This document shows positions 12,701-22,900 of a DNA stretch of 64,000 nt, in pieces. Position numbers and translations under genes: made by a program. The stretch covers positions 37,701,356 to 37,765,355 of the forward strand of contig CM056387.1 of NCBI GenBank assembly GCA_029718625.1, read 5' to 3'. The notes under the pieces are model-generated. The model saw only the letters and a list, made by a program, of their open reading frames with translations, did no database searches and was not told where the DNA came from. Position 1 is the first letter of the stretch. Each line of letters begins with the position of its first letter. Source of the stretch: Synaphobranchus kaupii (taxonomy: Eukaryota; Chordata; Actinopteri; Anguilliformes; Synaphobranchidae).

Positions 12701-15700
12701 TATTGTTGGGCTCCTTGGTTCCACAGAACCATATAATAACTGTGTCAATTAATATTTTAGTTCCACCTTATTATTATTATTATTATTAAGAAATATCAGG
12801 GAGATGCTCAGATTAATAACACTTCTTTCTACTCCACATTTTTACCCGTTAGAAACGGGGGATGTCTGGTGTTTTTGCTTATCCTTGTACGCATGTTGTC
12901 TGAAGGTTATCCCGGTGTAAAGCCGCAAACGTCTCCTTTTTTGTTTTCTCCTTGTTTATTGTCTGTGTTCCTTGGCCTGAAGGGTGTGTGTGTCTGTTTT
13001 GGGTGAAGCTGCGTTTGAAGGCCTGCTTGCTGCTTGTTTCTCATTCAGGTTGAGGTTGAGGTTGAGTGCGCCAACGTTCAGCAGGTGAAGGAAGTACAGG
13101 AAACTGTGACGAAGGTGTCCCGAGTGTCGGTGAGGAGTCCAGTTCCGCAAATCGAACCCCAGGCCAAGCTGGACACACGCTTCTTTGGGGAGCTGCTGGC
13201 TGACATCCACCGCAAGAACTGTGACATTTACACCTGCATATCTGAGCATGTCTCTAAGATCCGTGGACGGTACGTGGCGGCCTGCTCATTTCGATTGTTG
13301 TTCTCATGTTGATTTTTCATGGGATTGTGTTTGAAGTTACCCAGAGCTTAAATCAGCAGCCCTGGCTCTGAAATGGGGGGTGAATTTAGGTGAAGGATTC
13401 ACACAAAGTAAAGGATTCAACGATAGTTTGACTTGAAAAATGATGGTATAATCACTGAAAATAACCCCGATAGACTGTCGTCGTATTTTATTTGCTTTGG
13501 GTGCACCTTGGATTGTTTAAGTGCGTTTGGTAGGGGTGCTACTACTTTCCTACGAGTTGCGCTAGCATTAGCAATGTGTGTATGTCCAAAAGAAGGGACA
13601 GCATGGAATTATCTGAAAATGGTTTCCATCAATCAACTACATCATGGGTAAGTCATAATTGAGACATTATGTCCAAAATTCCGAACTATCCCTTTAACGA
13701 TTGGCAGTACTGTGCAGGAGAGATGTATTATCTTAGGTTATTGTTTAAATGGTTCAAAACAGTTCATTTAAATGTTGTGTGTTTAGTATGTAGTGTAAGT
13801 GCATAACTCTGTGGTGATGTCACTCTGCTGTACAATCCGTTGAGAATTCTTGCTCTACCACTTTGTTATTTACGCTTGTCGGGGCGGGTTCCACGGTAGT
13901 CAGTGGGTCTTAATATGCTTTAGTGTGAAGAGTGTGTTTGTGTGAAGATTTATTTGGGATTTCCAAGGAGCTTCCAGCTCTCATACAGTCAACCACTGCC
14001 AGGCTAGCAAAACACCCAGTTACACCCTTACATGGGTGGGCACTGGAGAAATGTGACTGCAATGACTACATTACTGCATCTTTAAGTATCATTCTTGCAG
14101 CAGTGTTTGATGTTATGAGAATGTTTTGCTGCAGATCACCTTTGTCAGATCCTCACTAGCTTACTCTAATGTAAAGCGCTTTATTGAAGCAAAGAAAACT
14201 GAAATTGCCATAGTTTAGTGTGGCAGATTTGTTGAATCACGTCTCTGTTGGGAACGCTTAACAAGGAATTATTAAATATGATGAGGCAACTTGTGTCTTG
14301 GACATCATCTGATAAAACTCCACCTCTCCCTTTTCTTTAACCCTATCTAACCTTGGCCCACAAAAGGTACTTTTCACGTTGTGCCTCATTTAAGTGTTAA
14401 TATCTAAAAAAATATTCAATGCACATCCATGGTTTAAAGTTCGAATTGAAGAAGAAGCTGTATTATTCAGAAATTTGCAACAGAATAGTTATGTCACAAT
14501 CATCACATACAGTATATACATAATGGGCCTAGAAATACATAGCCTAATGTTATTATATATGTAAAAAAAAAAATGTACAAAAGAACGTGTGTTTTTACAT
14601 CACAACAGCAACGTATTACAGCTGCAAGTGTGATAGTTGCTTGCTGCGGAAATGTCGTCTGTACTGGACTTTGGCGAAATGTAATAACAAACTCTTCAGG
14701 GTTAACCAGAAAACTGTTGCAGCTTAATACCAGGTAGATATTTTTTTCATAAAACATTTTTATACCAGTGAATTTAGTGAATTAGGTCTCTAAACCGAAA
14801 GTACACCAGGTACTGTACATAGTACAGTAAGCAACGGAAGAGCACAGAATGCTTATATGTACAACATTTAAAAAATATATTATTGTTCCTATATCAGAAG
14901 ATGATTTTCTCAGTGTGTATAAAGGGTGCATTTTATTGTCTGTAACTATGGAAAGATGAATGTTGTAAACATGGTTTGGGCTATTAGCATCCTGCTGTTT
15001 TATTGCCCTGCACTGCAACTTGAGAGAGGTAGGTGTTTTTGCAAGTCATGACCGTTCTGAACAACATTGCGTCAGAATTTTTTCGGTTTTCTTAAAGCTG
15101 TAGTTTATAATTTCAGAGAAACTTGACTACTGTAATTTGGTTGGTTTCGACTACCACTAGGGGGCAAAGTTAGGTTAAACATTTTATGTCTGTAGCTTCT
15201 GTCTCTGACTCATAAATTCAAGAGAAGTCTTGCTTTTTATATCAGTGTTCAGTGCATGTGAAACGCAGCCTAATTTCTTGGCTATTTGGTTTGACTCTGA
15301 AATGCTTTTGCCTTTAATGCATTAAAACTTTTTCCATTTGCCATTTTCAGGAAACAAAGCTTTGACACCACTGACTACAAGGTATGAAGGCTCCACTTCT
15401 GATTCTTCAAAAAATATAAATTTTCTGGCCATTTTTTTAAATTTTTTTATTGAGATAACACCGTATTCTAACCTATGCTACGTGGGTGCGTTTCTCAAAA
15501 TGTGGGTGGTACAGGGCATGATATTCTAATGACCTGTTTCTTGTACCTGCCCCCTGGGTTGCCAGCTTTCTACTAAAAAAATGTGTGTGTGGGTATACAT
15601 TTTCAACATGTCAGTGACATTGCCTTTAATAAGCGCATTTGCCGTTGTAAAATCCTACCTTTGTGCATCGTAGTTGCTTTTGCGTGATGGGGGAGGCAGT

Positions 15701-18700
15701 GAACGTATTAATCCGTTACATTGATAAAATGATCATAGCTCCTATTGATGACTTGGATATACCCATCACACAATCAAAACAAATAATCGCTGGACAGTGG
15801 TTGCACACAATATTATTAAGTAAACAAATAAATTGTTGGATTTACTGAAAAAAAAAAGATTTAAAAATCTAATCGATTTACCTTATAAAGTAATGTATCC
15901 TATGGCGGTTGAACACAATAGCCTATAGCGACGTCTTCATCTTAAATAATTTTGGAGAAGCTGTCCTGACACAAGTAGGCTACAAAATCGTCTCTCTGTC
16001 CAAGCGAATATGATCCATACACTGCCTATCAATTAATCCATCTAATATTGGTCTGTTATGATATACCAGACGGTCAATCATAGCCTGCTTTTACATATTT
16101 TTCTTTTTATTACAGCTCTTTGATAATTGCAAGTTAGCTATGCAAAGGAAAGTATGACCAATATTATATTCGAATAACTCATGCACTCATTCTAATATCC
16201 AATTATGCAAAATGTGCTGTATTTTTTATAATAATCTATTGGCGGTGCTAGACATAATCACCTTTTTTCTGAACAAAGTTTCACGGAAAAAGATTATTCA
16301 GTGAAAACTCTGAATATGTGTATTTTGCTGACACGCCTCCTTTTCTTCAAATCTCCACTGCACGCGCATATACAGTATACTGGAGAGACGCTTAAAACAG
16401 CAGATAAGTCAAATGTCTGAATCACAAATAGTTTAAGCTACGCGGAAGTTCACAAGTAAATCCCATTTGCGCGTGCTTATCTCAAATCTGAATCTGGCCC
16501 TTACTTATTTATTCCATGTTTCCCAGAAGCTCAGGTTAAATGGTCAGCATTTACCTGTCAATTTACCTGTTTATCCATTCTCCTAAGGTGGGAAAAGAGG
16601 AAGTTGAGGCTTTGATCCCGAAGGGTGTATCTGAACTGACCAAGCAACAGATCCGCTACCTGCTGCAGGTAGGCATGTGCAAGCCGTGTTCCACAAGGTG
16701 TCTGGCATTCATTCTTCAAACGGATACTGCACAGATCTGTTCCAGTTCATTGATGTTTTTCATATGGAAAGTTTGCTACGACGGTCGGCTTGCTGGTCAA
16801 AATGAGCTGTCTAGATGATTATCAAATCACCAGCTCTGCTCTGGGTTTCCACTACAGAAGCACTAAAAACACACCACACTCCTCCTCACACTTCCACAAA
16901 CCCGTATGACTGCTGATAACACCACACTCCTCCTCACTCTTCCTCAGACCCGTATGACTGCTGATAACACCACGCTCCTCCGCACTCTTCCTCAGACCCG
17001 TATGACTACTGATAACACCGCGCTCCTCCGCACTCTTCCTCAGACCCGTATGACTGCTGATAACACCACGCTCCTCCGCACTCTTCCTCAGACACGTATG
17101 ACTACTGATAACACCACACTCTTCCTCACACTTCCACAGACCCGTATGACTGCTGATAACACCATACTCCTCCTCACTCTTCCTCAGACCTGTATGACTG
17201 CTGATAATGCCACACTCTTCCTCATCTTTCCACGGAACCGTATGACTACTGATAACACCACACTCCTCCTCACTCGTTCTCAGACCCGTATGACTGCTGA
17301 TACCACCACATTCATCCTCACTCTTCTTCAGACCCATATGACTACTGATAATGCCACACTCTTCCTCATCTTTCCACAGAACCGTATGACTACTGATAAC
17401 ACCACACTCCTCCTCACTCTTCCTCAGAACTGTATGACTGGTGATAACACCACACTCCTCCTCACTCTTTCTCAGACCCGTATGACTGCTGATAACACCA
17501 TGAGACTCCTCCTCTCCACCTTCAGCAGCCTGAGGGAAGAGCTGATCCATCTGCAGGAGGACCTGAAGGTAAGAGAATCCATCCTCACACTCACATGCCT
17601 GAACAGCAGAGTAAATGCTATTTAATACGTGTTGGAGGTGCACTGGAATTGTAGGTTGCTTGGCAAATGGCGCAAAGGCACTCTCTCTGCAGCCTGCATT
17701 TGGTGAAACCAGAATGTGATTATTGTTGTGTGGTGTTATTAGACATAAGACAGTAGGCTAGTAGGCACATCCAACCCAGTTTGGGCTCAGGTGCAGGCCA
17801 AAATGAACAACTAAAAGTATAAAATAAAGAATAGCTGCACACTGAAAATATAAGCTTCCAAAATGCGTCAATTTATTCAACGGTTACGCAACGTTTCGAC
17901 CATCAAGGTCTTCCTCAGACAAAAACGAAGACCTCACGAAGATCTTGTTGCTCGAAACGTTCCGTTAATAAAATGAATGAAAGAAGGAACGAAGACTCAG
18001 GCATTCCAGGGGACAACAGCCCTCTCAGTGCAGTTTTCAGAGCCTGTCTCCGCCCTCAGCGCCTGGAGAGTGAGAAGGAGGAGCTGGAGAGGGATCTGAG
18101 CTTCAAAGCAGACCAGGCCCAGCAGTATGACCACCTCCTGGAGGCTGTGCGGGAGAACAACAGGCAGCTGCAGGTGGGTAAACCAGCAGGTTCCATCCCT
18201 CCCCATCCACCCTCATCCGGCCCCACCCTGCCTCATCCCTCCCCATATGGTCCCCATCCAGTCCCATGAATGGAAATTAATGCTATAAATGCTACAAGTA
18301 AATTAAATACATTGTAAATGCTATAAGTAAATGAGTAAACGTGTGTGTATGTGTGTGTGTGTATATGTGCGTGTGTGGGAAGAAAAGCGCAGTTATGTGA
18401 TCTGCGTTCCCTCAGTAGGCTGCAGTATTGCTGCTCTTTCCTGCAGGTGTCATTGAAAGAGAGCAGCTCAGCGCAGCGTAAAATGGAGACCCAGCTGCTA
18501 AGCGCACGCACCTCCGAGTCGTCCCACGACTTCCGCGTCAAGGAGCTGGACGGCCGACTCAAAGCCCTGGAGAAGGAGAACGAGATGCTGCGTCAAAAGG
18601 TCCTCCCTCAGCTCCGTTTACCACCCACCCTTATCCCCACTCTCAGCTCCATCACCACCCACCCTTATCCCCACTCTCAGCTCCATCACCACCCACCCTT

Positions 18701-19878
18701 ATCCCCACCCTCAGCTCCACCACCACCCAAGAATTACAGGAACAGGCCATTCTGTCCATCTGATTTTCTACATGCAAACTGCTGCACCTGCATCAAGTGT
18801 GGACTTGAATATCCCGAGGGTCTCTGACTGTGTTCCACACATTAACAACTGCGTGTAAAGCGAGGCTTACTCAATTTTTTGTGGGGACTTATCTTTAGTT
18901 AGTTCCCCCTTGTTTTTCTGACACTCGACCTGAAACAGCCGTTAGTTTGATAGTTTTATTCGGTTAAACTATGAATTTAGAAACTTCAGTGGAAGGAGGA
19001 GTGAGGATTATTATGGGATGTTGGAGGTGGAGTGATACAATGTTGCAGTTGCAGGGCTGGAGTGTGGTGCTCCCAGCACAGCAGAAAACTGCGCCTTTAT
19101 TCGGTATGACATAGCCTAACTAATAAGGCTAACTAAAGTATTCCTTTGCCACGATATTTTAAGCAAAAGTTTGTCATTGATTTATCTCTCTACAGTTTGG
19201 ATATTTGGCAATGTGACTTACATTGTTTGAGTTTGGTTTTTGATTCCTTGACAGTTTGAGCTTTGGAAATGCACGGAAGCTATTTGTGTTATGTACATTG
19301 CTCAAGGGTACAACGGCATTGCTTTGCCTGGGAAACAACCCACACCCTCAGATTTACAACCACTATACCGCAGTGATGCAGAATCAGTGTAGGGCATCTG
19401 TTTATGAAGAGAGAGGTTTTTCGTTACAGTTTAAGTTCCATTTATTTATTTGGCATAACACTTTTGTACTAAGCAAATTCTATGGGCAATATAAGCAGAG
19501 GCACCAGGAGAGAGCAGTCAGCAGCACAATGCATTGTAGTATAGTCGTAATGTAACGTTTGCATATTGAACAGCCTCTCACTCCCATGATTCTCTCTCGT
19601 CCTTTCCTCAGCTGGCCGGACAGAGCAGCACCATGACCCTCCAGACCAAAACAGAAGAGCTGTCCAGGCAGTATAATCAAATGCTGAGCGCATTGCGCGA
19701 GGAGAAGGACAAGGAGCTGCAGATGCTAAAGGTCAGGGGACGAAGGATCTCTTATTATCTCACTGGCTGTTAATCAGCCATTTTTAAAGGTTTTATAGAG
19801 GAAATGACAGCATAAAGCTTGTGACACTTTGTACAACACTGGGGTTCCTTTATTTCACCCCCCTCCCCCCAGCCCCCC

Positions 19879-19927
<49 letters not shown>

Positions 19928-22900
19928 CCATGAGGGATTTAAGAGCATCTGGAAGTGAATACATACAAATATATTTGGTAGAAAAAAACGTGTTCAAAGA
20001 TTTAACTTTTCTGTTGACATTATAGCTTAAATACTTTTCCAGTGCATTACTCTACAAATGGACTGCAGTGTCTATCCTCCGCTGAGGGAGAGGCCTGTTT
20101 AACACGCAAGGCAGCACGTGGGGAAGGGGCAGCACATCTGCTTGTGTTGTGCGTTTCTTCCTGCATACGCACACGTGCCTCTTGTGCGTCTCAGACTCAG
20201 CTGCTGAAGACGCAGACGGAGTCCTCCTCGCAGAGCTCGGGGGAACAGAGCCTACAGCTGCGCATCACTGAGCTCATCAGCACGCTGGAGCAGCGGCAGA
20301 TCATCATCAAACGGCAGGAGGAGGTGCAACAAGCGTCACGGCGGTCACATGATCCATCTCTGCAGATGCCTTTCTGCCAATTCACGGTTTATCTGTCCTG
20401 GTCGTCCCTCTTTTGCGGTTCACCTGTCGTGGTCATCCATCTCTGCGGTTTACCTGTCCTGGTCAGCCCTCTCTACGGTCTACCTATCCTGGTCATACTT
20501 CTCTACGGTCTACCTGTCCTGGTCATCCATTTTTGCGGTTCACCTGTCCTGGTCGTACTTCTTTACGGTTTACCTGTCCTGGACATCCCTCACTATGGTT
20601 TACCTGTCCTACTCATCCAACTTTGCGGTTTACCTGTCTTCTCTACAGATCTGATAACCTCTATCTCTCTCTACAGATCTGATAACCTCTGTCTCTCTCT
20701 ACAGATCTGATAACCACCATCTCTCTCTACAGATCTGATAACCACCATCTCTCTCTGCAGATCTGATAACCTTCATCTCTCTCTCCTTGCAGATCTGATA
20801 ACCTTCATCTCTCTCTCTCTGCAGATCTGATAACCTTCATCTCTCTCTCCTTGCAGATCTGAGAAACCTTCATCTCTCTCTCCTTGCAGATCTGATAGCC
20901 TTCATTTCTCTGTACTGATCTGATCACTTTCATCTCTCTCTGTACAGATCTGATAGCCTTCATCTCTCTTTGTACAGATCTGAAAACCTTCATCTCTTTC
21001 TGTACAGATATGATAACCTTCATCTCTCTCTACAGATGTGATAATCTTCATCCCTCTCTCTACAGATCTGATAACCACCATCTCTCCCTACAGATCTGAT
21101 AACCTTCATCTCTCTCTCTGCAGATCTGATAACCTTCATCTCTCTCTCCTTGCAGATCTGATAACCTTCATCTCTCTGTACCGATCTGATCACTTTCATC
21201 TCTCTCTGTACAGATCTGATAGCCTTCATCTCTCTTTGTACAGATCTGAAAACCTTCATCTCTCTCTGTACAGATCTGATAACCTTCATCCCTCTCTACA
21301 GATCTGATAATCTTCATCCCTCTCTCTACAGGAGATAAGGCGGTTTCAGTCGGAGAAGAGTGACAGCTCTAGGAACATCACCAAGACCACCGTCACAAAA
21401 CGGTAAACCTGAACATAATTCCTCATCGATTGTGACCACAATACCTTTCACCAAACCTTGAAGCAGCCATTACATTTACCCCAGTGTTTTTCAAAAGAGG
21501 TCATTTCAGTTTGTGTTCATTAGAACGCTGTGGCCCCCAGGTGAAGCATGTACTCTGTGGGTCATTCCGTGTCAAATCAACCAGTTTTCTGAAAAGTTCC
21601 TGTATGACCCTCTCGGATTTTGATGAAACTCCATCATAATAATCCATTGTATGAAAAATGAACACACACAAAATAATTAGCCTCATACGACATGTCGTTT
21701 CCGAGATATGGCCTCCTGAAATTTGCTCAAAACCTCCGTCTTTCGCACTCGCGAGTCGTGAAAATGCGCGAATGTGATTTTTTCCGACTTTGGAAGCTTA
21801 TAACTTGGGATTACTTGTACCCCCTTCCTTTTTCAAGTTATCTGCACCCAAAATAGCCACGTTGTTCAGTCGCACATGTTTTTGGTGATTTTCGAGGTCA
21901 CCCTGTGCCCATACGAGTGGACATATACCTCCCATATCACAGATGTATTATCTATAGGTGTATGTCTATGGTCACATGCAAGTACAGTCTAATCCATTTA
22001 TTTGTAAAGGAATGACATCCATCCAAAGTTGGGTCCGGCTGAAAAAAAGTCAAAAACACAACCGTCCGTCTTGTCAATGGATCACCATGTGGACAGTTAA
22101 AACTTTTTCTGAAATTTACACCAGTTAAACAGATATATTAGATCTACTCATCAACCAAATTTCAGCTCTGGTACTCAACTCCTTCATGGTTAGATAGCAT
22201 TTTGAAAAGTACACATATTTTAACATATCGGGAATTCACATAAGTCTTAAGAGTTACGTTACTACTTAAAAGTGTCAAATTATGTATCAGACATCAAACA
22301 GAATAGTACATGTACTTTAAACCATACACTGATAATGTCAGATAATGTCACTCCACTTCTCCATGCCAATAGTTTTATGTCCTCTTGTGACAACTCGGTT
22401 GCAGCCATCAAACCCCTTTCTCTTCTGAAGGTTGTTTTGTGGCAAGCATCATTTAACACCAAACCAATACTGCAGTCTGACATGGAAGATGTCCCTGCCA
22501 TTTTGAGGAGTTTATGAATACTGCTTCCAAAATACACTGCCTGGCCAAAAAAAAAAGTCGCAGTTGCACCAGTCATGCATAGTGCCCACTGTACAAGCCT
22601 CTGGAGGCAGTGTTATGATCTGGGGTTGCTTCAATTGGTCAGGTCTAGGCTCAGCAACGTTATGCAGCAATAAAATGAAGTCAGTCAGAGTACCTGAATG
22701 TACTGAATGACCAGGTTATCCCATCAATGGGCATATTCCAGGATGACAATGCCAAGATTCATCGGGCTCAAATTGTGAGAGTGGTTCAGGGAGCATGAGG
22801 AATCATTTTCACACATGAATTGGCCACCAGAGTCCTGACCTTAACCCCATTGAAAGTCTTTGGGATGTGCTGGAGAAGACTTCACGGAGTGGTTCGACTC

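Noticed and set aside
16852..17643. 263-residue minus-strand repeat protein (SSHTGLRKSEEECGVI)
   Set aside because: Antisense reading of the 48-bp intronic array whose + strand copies a pof1b exon edge; the period divisible by 3 keeps it open.
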